Below are positions 1-11,283 of a stretch of 64,000 bases of DNA, one piece after another. The notes under the pieces are model-generated. The model searched no databases, was not told the origin of the DNA, and worked only from the letters and a program-made list of their open reading frames with translations. Position 1 is the stretch's first letter; each line of letters starts with the position of its first letter. Both the position numbers and the translations under genes were made by a program. The stretch lies in assembly GCA_025765595.1 (NCBI GenBank), contig JAIVFH010000034.1, forward strand, positions 186,001-250,000. The letters are read 5' to 3'. The stretch comes from Obelidium mucronatum (Eukaryota > Chytridiomycota > Chytridiomycetes > Chytridiales > Chytriomycetaceae).

Positions 1-198
1 TTCAGAATCGACGGGTACCTGTGCGCTCAGCGAAAGGGAGTGACTACATTGTGGAGAGAATCTTGGTCTATTTAGATGTCAATTTAAAAGACAGCCTTTT
101 CCAGTTATGGTTGCGCATTTGAAGGAGTAATTGGTGGCTGGCCGTGAGTGGTTGGCGAAAATGGATGGGGAAGGTATTGGGAATCATCGCCCTTCAGT

Positions 199-648
199 TC
201 ATTTTTCAATAAAGAATGTGGCCGAAAACTCCAACATATCCAACATCTTCGATGTAAATTGACTGGGTACATCAAATATTTTAGTCTGAACGTCTGTTTC
301 GAGTTTCGACAGCTCGGTTTGCCTTGCTTTCCTGCTGCTGGAGCAGAACGAATCGTTCATATTTATTGTTGAGCACGATCCATCACAGCCACTCAATATT
401 GACTGCTTTCGTACATAGTCGGATGATATGCCATTTGGAATGTATGGTGGTCGTCTTGATGGACCAACGTTTGCCAATTTAAAGGTAAAGGGAAACACCA
501 CAGAGGAACACATGTTATTCTCCCAATAGAAAAAGTTGGCCAACTTGGGGTGAATGCCAGGATGAATATATGGTTGTGGAATACGAAGTTTTTCAGCTAT
601 CTTGATGCCGCAAAAATGGGATATAAAAAAACAACTTCCAGTTTTCAC
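199..648 (-). CDS. Unrecognised coding fragment
   Basis: An open frame of 149 codons on the minus strand. Its composition looks protein-like, with evenly spread Cys, aromatic and charged residues and no low complexity, but I recognise no family. A short stretch reading KIAEKLRIPQP recalls the acceptor side of UDP-glycosyltransferases, which is too weak for a call. The Met at 648 may not be the true start, because the upstream sequence could hold another exon. No signal peptide or membrane segment is evident. It may be a decayed or partial gene, since the flanks 1-198 and 649-1023 add no clear exon. Low confidence. Confidence 0.3.
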   Translation of the reverse strand: MKTGSCFFISHFCGIKIAEKLRIPQPYIHPGIHPKLANFFYWENNMCSSVVFPFTFKLANVGPSRRPPYIPNGISSDYVRKQSILSGCDGSCSTINMNDSFCSSSRKARQTELSKLETDVQTKIFDVPSQFTSKMLDMLEFSATFFIEK

Positions 649-1023
649 GTCTACAGCATCTCTTTGAAGCCTGCACTCGGCGGAACTTCGAAGACATTTG
701 GATAAAAGGTAGGATGCCGGAAGTTTGGCGTTGTTTGACGAATATTTAACTTACAATGCCAAGGTTGTAAGTTCACCTTACCGCAACATGGTGCGCCCAT
801 GCGGAGGCTTTCCCCTTTCAGAAATATGCAACTTCTCGTTCGATCGACGTCTGCTCAGTGCTCCCGGCTCGATGTGATCACAAACAGTGTCTGAAGACAA
901 TTGTGTGATTAAAACACCACCACAAAAGTGTCTTGTTCGCAAGCCCATCACACAAAAATCACATAAAAAAAATAAGAGAAGCCAAAAATTCTGTTTCGAA
1001 AAACACCCAATTCAAAACAACCA
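649..1023. other. Intergenic stretch upstream of GH114 gene A
   Basis: No convincing coding exon was found. The last 80 bases are A-rich with an AT-rich box near 960-975 and run into the GH114 start codon, so this probably holds that gene's promoter and 5' leader. Confidence 0.4.
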
Positions 1024-2572
1024 ATGACTACATCTGCAACTTGGTGGCAACCACAAGGAGGGATCTCTTGGCAGGTGTGTTTAGGGATGATGTATGTGTG
1101 ATCGAGTGATGATCGCTGATGGTTTTGTGGTTGTAACTTGTAACAGTGGCAACTCGCTGGCAAGCTCAACACTAACATTGTTGCGGATGTCTATGACGTC
1201 GATGTTGCTGGCGGTGATACTACCAACGTTGCCACAATCAGGAAGGCTCACCCAAACGCTAAACTGATTTGCTATGTGAATGGTAAGGATGAATCCATAC
1301 ACACATGGTACCTAAACAATCGTACTAAAATTCACCAAAAAAACACCATTAGTGGGCTCTTTGGAAACTGATGGGTCCAGAGCTGATGAGAAGTTATTCC
1401 TCCCCAGCGACAAGGGAGCCAGATACCCTGGATGGCCCAAGGAAGTTTTCGTGGACATTCGTAGTGACAATGTTCGCAGAATTATGCAAGCTCGTTTTGA
1501 GACAATGAAGAATGCTGGTTGTGATGGTATCGAACCAGACAATATGGCCATCGAATACAAAGGTACTGGGGGCTTTGCAACCGCCATTACTCAAGCCGAT
1601 CAATACAACTACATTACTTGGTTCGCTGAGGCCTGTCACAATTTGGGTCTTGCTATTGGTGCCAAGAACGGTGGAGACTTGCTCGAAAAGCACCCTGAAC
1701 TCTTCAAGACTTTTGATTTCGCCGTCGTAGAAGAATGCGTACGAAACAAGAATTGTGGTCAATACAGTCCCTTTGTAGATGCTGGCAAGCCCGTCTTTGC
1801 TGCTGATTACCTCGATGCTGGATCAGATGGTGGTTGTTCGCCTATCAAGGGCTCTATTGACTCCGCTAAAAATGTCCTCAACGCTTACAATTTCGAGGGT
1901 ATCCTGAAGAACTGCAAGTTAGATGCTGCCGTGATTCCTTGCAAGTCTTACACTCCTGCTCCACCAAGCACTCAAGCAGAACTTCCAGCAACGACTGCCT
2001 ACATTCCAAAGCCACCCACCACTGTTGATGAACCAACGTATGTTCCACAACCACCTCCAAAAACAAGCGATACTCCAGAACCAACTTATGTCCCCAAACC
2101 AGCAACCACCCAAGTTGAGGTTCCAGTCACTACCACAGCATACGTACCAAAACCACCAACCACAGCTAACAACGACCCAACCTATATCCCCCAACCACCC
2201 CCACCGCAAAGCACTAAGGTTGTACTTCCAGCAACAGCCACTGTCGCCGCCACCACCACTTGTACGTCCAGCGGTGCTCCAGGACCAAATGTTCCAACTA
2301 CTACTGTTGCTGCCACTACTGTGTACACTGCCCCACCCCCACAGCCAACTACGAAGGCAGCAGCTGCAACCACTCAAGCGGCAACTTCAACTTATGTCCC
2401 ACCTCCACCGGCGCACGACATTGCGACTGCTACTACTTGCACTTCCACTGCATCCAAGCCACCTGCTGGAAACACCCCAACCACGACGAAAGCTACTGGT
2501 ATTCTTGCGAATAACGGCTTTGCTATGGGCGTCTCTGTAGTTTCTTGCGCCTTGTCGCTTTTGTTGATGTAA
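1024..2572 (+). CDS. GH114 family glycosidase A with Pro/Thr-rich tail
   Basis: Three exons (1024-1074, 1147-1282, 1353-2572) give 468 residues. The first ~240 match the GH114 TIM-barrel family, whose characterised members are endo-alpha-1,4-galactosaminidases acting on galactosaminogalactan. Visible motifs are the N-terminal WWQPQ and WQLAGKL, then SLETDGSRADE, FVDIRSDNVRRIMQARF, the acidic GCDGIEPDN and VVEECVRNKNCGQYSPFVD; the last two probably carry the catalytic acids. A long Pro/Thr tail follows (repeats like TYVPQPPP and TTAYVPKPP), ending in a hydrophobic stretch that looks like a GPI signal. Oddly, no N-terminal signal peptide is seen with the start at 1024. The intron junctions are supported by the paralogue at 25279-26485, which has the second intron at the same place. 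The family call is strong; the substrate is inferred. Confidence 0.88.
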
Positions 2573-2856
2573 AACAAACGAAGGATCGAGGAACCTCCCC
2601 TCCCTTCTTGCCCCCCCTTCTCGTTTTCATGTATTTCCAGCTATGTTGTTTCTCTTTTCCCTTTTAACCTGAAGTTTGTTACAGTGTGTTATTCTTCTTC
2701 TTTGTTTCTACTTTTCTTTCCTGTTGACCAGTGTTTTAGAAATTTGCAGTAAATAACAAAGATACATTCAGAGTTCTCAATTTATGTCATTGATCCGCAC
2801 AAGTATGTTTTGGTGGAAATCAATGGAAGGAAAATCAAACACTTGAGAAATTTTTG

Positions 2857-3872
2857 ATGAATATGAATGAAGAACCACCACAAACAACGGAAACATCCGA
2901 CGCCCCACAGCCCGATGCCGAATCCGTACCGCTGATTCCTCGAACAAGCACACCTTACTCGCTGCCCTCCAACACTGTCGAACGAGTGAATCTGCGCCAC
3001 CGCCTGCCCAAACCTCAAACAACTCCACCAACACCAGACAACCAGCAACCCGCATCTGAATCAGCAAATGGATCTTCTTCAACTGCTGAACCATCGACGA
3101 AACCAGATGCAAAGAAACCATCAACAGAGGAGGAGGAAGAAGGCGGCATGTTTGAATGCAACATTTGGTAAAAAAATTGTGTGACGTGTTTCTTTGTTGT
3201 TGTACCTAACCGGATAAGTTACGTTTTCCGATCTCGTGTGTTTTTAGTCTCGATATGGCTTCTTCACCAGTGGTCACTCTATGCGGTCATCTCTTCTGCT
3301 GGCCCTGTCTCTCGCGATGGATAACTTCACGTACTCGAAACAGTAACACTTGTCCAGTCTGTAAAGCCGGCATCGAAAAAGAGAAATTGATTCCTATTTA
3401 CTGTAAAGGGAAAACGGACGATCCCAGGAATAGTGTGCCGGAAGAGAGGCCGGCGGGGCAACGACCGGAAGCGGTTCCGCAAGCAGGGTTTGGTGGGTTT
3501 TTTGGTGGTGGCGGTGGTGGTGTTGGCAATCCGTTTGCTCCTGGGAATAATGTTGGATTCAATCCCTTTTTCGGTGGGCTTCCCGGTGCTCAGTTTACAG
3601 TTGGTGGCACAAATATTCATTTCTCGGCTGGATTTGGGCCGCTGGGATTGCTGTTTCCGTTGCTTGGCATGGGCTACAATTTCCTAAGGGGGCGCACTGG
3701 AGGACCGGATGTAACTGGAGTTGGTGCTGCTGCTGGAGGGGTTCCGGTTGGAAATGGGGCGGGGGTCAGTCACGATGCTCGAATGGCGCAAGTAGTTGCA
3801 CAACAGGCGTTCATTTCAAGAGTTTTTTTACTCATTTCTGCTCTGGTGTTTGTGGCGATAGTTCTGTATTAA
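2857..3872 (+). CDS. RNF5/RNF185-like RING E3 ubiquitin ligase, membrane-anchored
   Basis: Two exons (2857-3167, 3248-3872) encode 311 residues. The intron splits the RING codon for Cys. The C3HC4 RING reads FECNICLD, TLCGHLFCWPCLSRWI, then NTCPVCKAG, the arrangement of RNF5/RMA1 and RNF185, which ubiquitinate ER membrane clients in ER-associated degradation. A Gly/Phe-rich linker (GFGGFFGGGGGG, FGPLGLLFPLLG) and a C-terminal hydrophobic helix (VFLLISALVFVAIVLY) complete the family pattern and indicate a tail anchor in the ER or mitochondrial outer membrane. The ~100-residue N-terminal Pro/Thr/Ser-rich extension makes it longer than the ~180-190 residues usual in animals. The first ATG is at 2857. 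Confidence 0.88.
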
Positions 3873-4054
3873 AAAAAAAAAGGGCATAAAGGTGGTAAAA
3901 TAATTTTTTCTCCTTTTATTTTTCACTTTATTTGATGTTTGATTTCGCAATGCGAACACAGGGTGGTGGCTCTCCACCTATTTTTTTGCGGAAGTTGAAT
4001 CGAACCTTTCTGTGATCTAAAAATAGATTTAACAGAATCTCCGTTTTAACAGTC

Positions 4055-7000
4055 ATGCCGTTGTTGGCCCAGATACAATGGAGAGGGCAACCGCTGTGTC
4101 CAGTATATATCGAACCGACCTCTAACACAAGCTATTACAATGTTTCAAGCTTGCCTAAGCTCTGCCCCTCAATTTCATCTGAGCTTCCAGCAGGACTGCG
4201 ATCAAAACTGATTTCAGCCAAATTAATTCAGAAGGTGAACATTGATCGAACTGGTGTAAAGAATGTTCTATCATTTGGTGGAGTTCAACTCTACGTGCAA
4301 TACTTCGGGCAGGAGCTTCTATCTTCCATGAATTGCCCCATATCTCGTGCCACAATTGCGCAGCTGCTAGACGCAACTTTCGACATCATCAATCTTCTTC
4401 AGTTGGAGAATATGCAATCGATAGCAAACGTACAGCAAGAGAGTGTCACTCAATTGGCGCTTGCAACACATCTCCAACACACCCAAGATCGATTGAACCA
4501 ATCGATTTCCTGCAATCGCAATCTTCAACAATCAGTTAATAATCTTCAATCGTTAAATACCCTCCTTCAAGCAGACTGCAACAAGCAATGTAGCTTGCTC
4601 AGAAGTCAATTGGCTGCAGCTGAAACCAAGTGTGCAAGCTTTCGACAGTCGAATCAAACCACTGCCGATGAGTTACGTACCTGTCGAGTTGATCATGACC
4701 GGCAGGTTTTTGTGAATCTTCGTTTGCAGGAAGAGCTTGCAAAGAATCGGCTCACTCAAACGGCAAGACAAACCTTGCGATTAGAAAAGGAACGAAATGA
4801 GTATAAAGAAAAGAGTGCTTTGAGACAGCGTCGTGTGGATCAGTTAGAACGAGAACTGGCACCTTTCAAGGCGGTTTTCAGTGGCACAACAGGTGGTCGA
4901 TTCTTCAACCAGATTGTTTCCGTTAAAGAGTTGGATACGAGGGAGGTTACCCAGCGAGTGCAAACAAGGATGGAGATGTTGGATTTATTGAGTCTTGCGT
5001 TGTCGATGAATGTATTGAACAGCAGCCGTTTGATTTGGGATTTGATTTATTCGCAAGTATGTAGTGACAGTTAACAAGAATCAAGCTAATGCAATGTTTA
5101 TTAGATAAAATTCTTCACCGTAAAAAGCTTTCATGGTCCCGTTGTTTTCCACAAACTGTTTTCTCCTCGGCTGCTGCTGTTTCTAGACAAGTATTATGCC
5201 AAATGTGGCCGAGCGCCATACGATCTGTTACGCGGGATGGGATCGGATGGAGATGATGAAACCAAACATGAGCCAATCTCATTCCAGGGGTTTATTTGGC
5301 TTCCTCATGCACGAACCATGCAAAAGCGCTTTGCTGATTCTACAGAAAATCTGCAGTATATTGGGTACGATGATACAATTGGTAAATTAATTGCGGCACG
5401 GTTCCATGAGATTCAGTTGCAGGCTCAGGCCAAAGGAAGGGCCGTGAAGTTGATCTTGGGGACTGACGAAAAAGACATTGGAATTGTGACAGTTGTTGTG
5501 GAGGTTATCAAGGGCCGAAAACGGGTGCGAGGAACTCAGGATTATGGGGGATTTGGCGGCCTATCCTGTCTGCCGGAATCGCGCCGGCCGGCTGCCGGAG
5601 TCTACCGGTACCGGCACCGGCACCGGCCAACCGCACCGGCAGAAAGCCGAAGCTTGAGCTGCTGCCAAAAACCGGCACTAAAACCAAGCATAAAAAATGA
5701 ATAGTTAGATAGGACGCAAGATAAAAAAAGAAGAAGGGTGAAAGGAGGAACAAAGAAGCAAGAGAAGACATGAAAGAGAGGAAAGCAGATGGAAGACACT
5801 AACCAGCTTAAAATCACAAACATTCTCGACCTCTCGACATCCAGAATGATTCGAGAGTTTAGGACGGCCTTACTGTGGAACATCCAAGGCAAGACAGTAA
5901 GTAAACAGCCATTAGCCAGCCAAAAAAACCAAAGAACATACCAAAAGTGAAAGGGGGGGCGTTCCTCCCCCCCTTGACCCCCCTCCTTTAAGTCTCACTG
6001 ATATCTTTAGGAAGTTGCTGCGGGCGCCATGAACCGTTGCTGCGGGTACCATGAACTGCTGCTGTTTTGGAGATGATTTTCTAAGCAAAACAATTAACAA
6101 TGCTTGGCCAAGATTGTGCTTGGTGCATTGCCGGCCGGCTTGGCACGAGACAGAGTCACAAGATGGTCAGGGAAGGTCACAATGCCGGTCTTGTGGAACG
6201 AATCTGATTGGTTGAGGAGGTTGCCGGCTGGCAGCATACCGGCTGAATTCCGGCAAGTGCTATGATCGCCCGGGGATTTGAGGAGGAATTTCAAAGCTGG
6301 ATCATTCCTGGCTATATGACTAGTCTTCGAGACCTAGAAAAATTAATTAATGACATCTGGGATGACTTCAAGTGCTTGGAAACTTTTCTACTTGGGCAAG
6401 CACGACCAAAAGACTTCAGTTTTGAGTATTCCGAAGTACCACAGTATATCATCACTGTCATTCGAGCACTTGACAATTGTCTTGGAAAGTGCTGCACACT
6501 TCTCCCTCAAAGACTTGCGGACGCCACTGCAGCCCGAGATGCTCGGATTAAAGACAATGAAGAAAATAACAAAACGCAATTCATGGCGCTTCTTGCATTA
6601 CAACGAGCAGAAATTCTTGTTAAAGAGCTCACAAGTTGTTTAAACGAAATCCCTGAAACAATCAATCAACTTGCTGCAATAGAGTCTGAACTTGAAAACC
6701 AAGCCATTCTTGGAAACGGACCTTTTTCAGGACTTACAGCGGCCCATCAAGTAGTTTCAATGGAAAAGGTCAAGATTCTTCAAACACTGGAGACTGCTGT
6801 GAAACTGAACGAGAAAGTTCACATCATTCTGTCGCGCCGAGCTCATAAGCTGCAAGTTTATAAGCTTTCAGACACTCAAAGACAGCTGAACGAAACTCTG
6901 GCAATGTTCTATGTTGAATCAATTGATGAGAAACGAAGTCGTTTGATTGAAAAACGACTCCTTGAAATTTGCAGGTACTTTTGCTCCCTTGTGCAAATGA

Positions 7001-8789
7001 TTGTACATTAAAACAACTCAAGGAGCAAGAATCTTCCAGTTATTATATGCGCTTATGACGGCGCCTCCCATGCCCTCGTGAGGCGTTCTGGTATGGATGG
7101 TGAAACGCCAACCCTTATAACGTCACTTGTGGCATCTATTGCAAAGGACTTGGACAAACTTTATGTGGGGTACGGAAAGACAAAACGAATGAAAACCCAT
7201 CTTTTGGAAATATCCAAGAATATCGTAAAGAACGCCTCATGGATCAAACTTACCAATCATCGAGCCAGTAAATGGTTCAAAGTACCCCCCATTGCAACTG
7301 CTGTTGAAATTATGCATAGTGAGGATTTTAGCGGGTTGCTCGACACTATCATTGTTGAATCCAAGAACTATTTAAGCTTGGGATCCTGGCACATTTTCCG
7401 TGAAGCCATTTGGCGGAATCAGGAGGAGTTTGATGGGGAAGCGTTCAATTTCGAGTCAAGGATCAATTCCATACGTCTTGATTCCATGGATATTGTGGAT
7501 GCTGATGGTGTTCAAGTGTGGGCTCCGTTTCTTTTCTCATTCTTGTGCACCTTGTGTCGACTTCCAGTCCTGAAATTTCATGAAACTCGAGAATGGCTAG
7601 TCAGACATTTGTTTCTGGAGCAAACCCGCAGTGAGCCTTTCTGGCTGGATCATTTCTACAAGCCAGATCGAAATTCTGCAGACCCAACACACAACATCTG
7701 GAAGATTATTGATCCTCCTCATTTCATGAAGAGACTGTCCACCCAAATATCTGGCGTCAAAAGCGGATACAAGGATTTTACAGATAGAAAACTGTACATT
7801 CAAATTGCCGAGACTCTGGAAACAAAACTACTGCCCCTTTTCTTTACAAAGTACCGCGACAAAATGAATGTACTGGATGCATTCTCTTTGTTTGGTTTGG
7901 ATGTAGAACTAAAGGCACAGGAATTTGGGAACAGACGTGTTGCAAGCTTTCTTCGACTTGTTCGACGCTTCTATGAAGCATGTGATTCTTCTGGTCTATC
8001 GGCTGAGCATCGAAATGAACGATTTGATGACATGTGGGAGTGGCTGGAGCTGCACTACTTTCCAGAAGTCTTTGGGAATATTCCGTCAGACTCTGTTCCA
8101 GCTCGGCCTCATGGTGACAGAGACTTAGAAGAGCCAGTTTTCTTTCGTTGGGAGAACAAAGCTCTCCCATCCGAGCTAATGGAGGCAATTGCAAGCTTTA
8201 TCGACATCCGAAACCAAGTGAAGAGTTATCTGGAATCAGAAAGCTTTAATAACCCAGATAGTATTCTTGCCTCCTTGGTTGAACGAGCAATGGGGACAAA
8301 CAATCTTGAGACTGAAATGTCTATATTGCGGTTATTTGAGGGGATCTTGACAAGTGGTCGGGTTAGCCAGGTGGATCCAATCAAAGCTCATCTATCTGTA
8401 CGAAAAGTTCGATATACCCAGCTATTACAATTGCGATTGGGAGCAGATATTGATATAGGGTATAGAGAGGCTCCATCGCGAGGCCGTTCATATAAGGAAC
8501 ATGATGAAGGAAGATGGGAAGCTGAATTGGGTGATGAAGACACAATTAATACCAACAGGTGATGTGGGTTATATGGCTGTTATCTGATTAATTGTGATTC
8601 TGTAACAGGCACGCAAAAGAAACATCTGCTGATAAAATGAAAAACTCCAGCGCCTTAGCTCTTCGGGATTCAACCATTCGTGACAAGCATCGCGTGAATA
8701 TGGATGCTGTTATTCTCACATCATCCAAGTCTTTGAAGCGGAAACAGCCAATTGATTATGATAATGATGAAGATAAAGAGAACAATTAA
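4055..8789 (+). CDS. P-element/THAP9-like DDE transposase gene (structure partly unresolved)
   Basis: Exons supported by frame and splice sites are 4055-5056, 5105 to about 5524, an exon reaching 6974 from about 6258-6283, 7023-8558, and 8609-8789. The N-terminal ~330 residues are Gln/Leu-rich coiled coil. The rest resembles the P-element/THAP9 transposase fold: a first acidic motif LGTDEKDIGIV (near 5465), a second LPVIICAYDGAS (near 7045), the DPPHFMKRL motif near 7711 that parallels the D-PHL-K motif of P transposases, and a helical block KMNVLDAFSLFGLDV like their KM-V-A-Q-FS segment. No terminal inverted repeats flanking the whole gene were found, so it may be an immobile or domesticated copy. 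Bases ~5525-6255 are non-coding and hold a CCGG-rich insert or intron; the junction is not settled. The family call rests on motifs only. Confidence 0.5.
5571..6255. mobile_element. CCGG-rich insert with inverted ends inside the transposase gene
   Basis: The segment begins with TGCCGGAAT and ends with ATTCCGGCA, which are exact inverted 9-mers. Near both ends lie many CCGG-containing words (GGCCGGCTGCCGG at the left; GCCGGCTGGCAGC and GCCGGCCGGC to the right). The interior has a run of Gs facing a run of Cs near 5947-5985 and near-repeats of GTTGCTGCGGG. It has no ORF of its own and interrupts the reading of the surrounding DDE gene. It looks like a short non-autonomous element or a palindrome-bearing intron. 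I see no clean target-site duplication. Confidence 0.4.
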
Positions 8790-8863
8790 TTACACTAATC
8801 CATCTTTACTCCTTTGCTGTATGGAAGAAAACAAAATGTTAATACGTCTTTTCAAGTATTTAT

Positions 8864-8909
8864 AGAATGGTCAAGTGACCCGAGAAAACTCGGGTCACTT
8901 GACCATTCT
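8864..8909. repeat. Perfect 21-bp inverted repeat with AAAA loop
   Basis: Bases 8864-8884 are the exact reverse complement of 8889-8909, separated by AAAA. The arm starts AGAATGGTCAAGTGA and ends CCCGAG. It lies 75 bases after the transposase-like stop codon and 73 before the acetyltransferase start, so it could be a 3'-end hairpin, a transposon relic or an origin of small RNA. Confidence 0.9.
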
Positions 8910-8981
8910 CGCAGCAAACTAGGGTTTCCAAATCTGATTTTTGAATGATAGTGAAAACTCTGTGGCACAACCACCACCCTG

Positions 8982-9372
8982 ATGCGAACATGGGCCTCTA
9001 TTGTTGGATCTGCAAGCTCTGAGACGGACTCAACAAGTTCAACGAATCACCTACAAAGAAGTAGAGCATCGACTCCATTAGATGCATCTAGAAGATATCA
9101 GGAGCCAGCAACACCGCCACCACCACCACCAGTGGCATCTGCCCGATTACGGCGACAGTTCGGAACACCGTTACCCTCCCGCATTGAGTGTCTAGCCGAA
9201 ACTTTTCCTTCAATGAAACTTGAGCACATTTCAGAATCCAATCTTCAAACACTGATGGAACTGAATGATCAGTGCTTTCCAATCAAATACGCGCCTTGGT
9301 TTTATCACATGATTATGGCGAATCCACAATTGACTGTGCTATGTATGTTTTCGATTTGTTTTGTGGTTTTGT

Positions 9373-9408
<36 letters not shown>

Positions 9409-9837
9409 TATAATCCTCACTTAAATTTCAAAGGTTTCCAAGAAGGCTCCAATAAATGCTTTGGTGCAATAATGGGAAGGAAGGAGCCAGTTTCGAAAGA
9501 CGGGGTTTACGATGTGTATATTTCAACTGTTGCCGTGCTTCCTGAATATCGGGGAAAAGGCTTGGGTATTGGTTTTTTTTTTTTTTTTTTTGTGTGGTTC
9601 ATAATTCAAAAACACACAGCGTCCGGTCTTCTCCAAACTCTCATCAACAAGTGCAAACAAGATGCAGACGTTAAAATGCGAGGGTTCCAACTTCACGTAC
9701 ACGTTGTGAATCAAGTGGCGAAAACTCTGTACATCAAGAATGGGTTCAATGTCGTGGAGACTATACATGGCTATTATAGTGGGAATCTAGCTGTTTCAGA
9801 ACCGCGAGATGCCTATTTTTTGACTTTACGGAATTGA
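8982..9837 (+). CDS. NAA50-like N-alpha-acetyltransferase (GNAT fold)
   Basis: Three exons (8982-9342, 9434-9571, 9620-9837) give 238 residues. After a ~75-residue Ser/Pro-rich N-terminal extension comes a GNAT domain close to NAA50: LMELNDQCFPIKYAPWFY matches the family's LN--FPV-Y--FY motif; YISTVAVLPEYRGKGLG holds the R-x-x-G-x-G acetyl-CoA loop; LHVHVVNQVAKTLYIKNGF and the final Tyr-rich strand follow. NAA50 acetylates N-terminal Met of proteins at the ribosome alongside NatA. Both introns begin with or contain long T runs (one of about 30 Ts), unusual for such short introns. The extension is not typical of NAA50 and could be lineage-specific. Confidence 0.82.
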
Positions 9838-10050
9838 AGTTTTTTTATTTTTTTTTATTTTTTATTTTTTTATTTTTTAGTAAATAAGTTAATTTGTGCT
9901 TACCAATGCGATGACTCATATTGTTTTTTTTTTTTTACATTGCAAGAGATGATTCTTTTATTATTATTTCATTCAACTATTACAATAAAAAGAAAAGTGT
10001 GGTATAAATCTGTTTTCCCAAATGCGCAAAAAACCCGTGAGGGGATGGGT

Positions 10051-10362
10051 TCAGGCAGGGATCAGCACACCGCTGAATACGGATGCGATGGTTCGTGACC
10101 GCCGTCTTGGTGTCGCTGATATAACATTGAGCGGTACTGATACTTCTAGAGGCGGAGTGGCGGTGACTGGCAGAAGCTGCTGAGAATCTGTCCAAGCTGC
10201 TGTGGCACTGCTGACAGCACTCGCAGAAACGGGGGTGGTATTCCTTCGCGGAGCCTGATCATAAGTTGAAATGCGGGGGGCTCGGAATACGCGCGGTAAA
10301 GGTGGTGGAGACTGTTGTAGCAGTAGGTGGTGGTGGCGACGCGATTGGGCTGGAGACGACAT
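10051..10362 (-). CDS. Hypothetical Ser/Pro/Arg-rich small protein
   Basis: A single 103-codon frame starting at an ATG at 10362. The product is basic and rich in Ser, Pro, Thr and Arg (PRVFRAPRIST, TPRRRSRTIASVF), with no membrane segment or known domain. The upstream sequence on the minus strand is the AC-rich microsatellite region at 10548-10648. It could be a disordered nuclear or regulatory protein, or a chance frame. No second exon was identified. Confidence 0.4.
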   Translation of the reverse strand: MSSPAQSRRHHHLLLQQSPPPLPRVFRAPRISTYDQAPRRNTTPVSASAVSSATAAWTDSQQLLPVTATPPLEVSVPLNVISATPRRRSRTIASVFSGVLIPA

Positions 10363-10547
10363 TTTTTTTGCGCTCTTTTGAGAGAGAGTTTTTTATAAAA
10401 AGTATTTTTCGACCCGAGTCTGAGTGAATTTATTGAAATTCCCTGAGCACGTGTTTTTTTTATAATAAAAGTTCGAGACCGAATTATAGCAAGCGCTTGG
10501 CTGCACTCTTTTTCCTTTTTTCTGCACGCCTCACACGCGTATATACA

Positions 10548-10648
10548 CGCGCACACGCACTCAGACACACACGCACGCAAACACACGCAAACACAAAAAC
10601 ACACACAAACACACAAACACACAAACACACAAACACACAAACACACAA
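10548..10648. repeat. AC-rich microsatellite with ACACACAA units
   Basis: The left part is irregular CA-rich sequence. From about 10601 it becomes regular repeats of the 8-mer ACACACAA. Confidence 0.9.
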
Positions 10649-11034
10649 CAAGTCACTCTATATCCCCTATTTCTCTTTCATCACGTTTCCTCTTCTTTTT
10701 TTTTCACCCCTTTTCAACTTTGCCTCAGACTTTGCCTGTTATTTTATTCGCTTATTTGTTATAATTCAATTGGGTTGTTTTATTTGGAAGTAAGCACGAC
10801 ATGCTATTTGCATTTACAGTGTCAATTCCGACGAAGGAGAGGAAACGGACGGTTCTTTTTTTGGATAAAAAAGGATCCTCGTCTGATTTCTCAAGGGTTT
10901 GTCACGCACACTGCCAGCCAATGTTATTTTATGTATATATAATATATAAGTATATTCAAAAAAAAAAGTCAACCGAGTATATCAAGAAAACAAAACAAAA
11001 AAGGAAAAGGTTGGGTCGGAGTATTCGCTAATGA

Positions 11035-11074
<40 letters not shown>
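11035..11074. repeat. (GAT)n trinucleotide microsatellite
   Basis: An uninterrupted run of about 13 GAT units, followed directly by an A run. Confidence 0.95.
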
Positions 11075-11076
<2 letters not shown>

Positions 11077-11283
11077 AAAAAAAAAGAAGAATATAAAGAA
11101 TCAGACGGAATTATACATGAAAAGGGGAAATGACACAAACAAGAAAAGGAAGAAGAAAAAGTACAAGAAAAATGAGTCACCCACAACTCGCACCCAATTA
11201 AAAAAAAAAAAAAAAAATCACAACTTTGTTTAGTTCCCTTCACTCTCTCTTTTCCTGTTTTTTTTCGTCAAGGTTTGTTTCTT

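Larger units (their letters stand above)
10363..11283. other. Microsatellite-rich intergenic region
   Basis: No gene is supported here. It lies between two small minus-strand ORFs and contains AT-rich DNA, an AC-rich microsatellite (10548-10648), a GAT trinucleotide run (11035-11074) and several A runs. Confidence 0.7.

Noticed and set aside
11035..11233. A poly-Met/Lys frame from the GAT run
   Set aside because: Purely a translation of a microsatellite and A runs.
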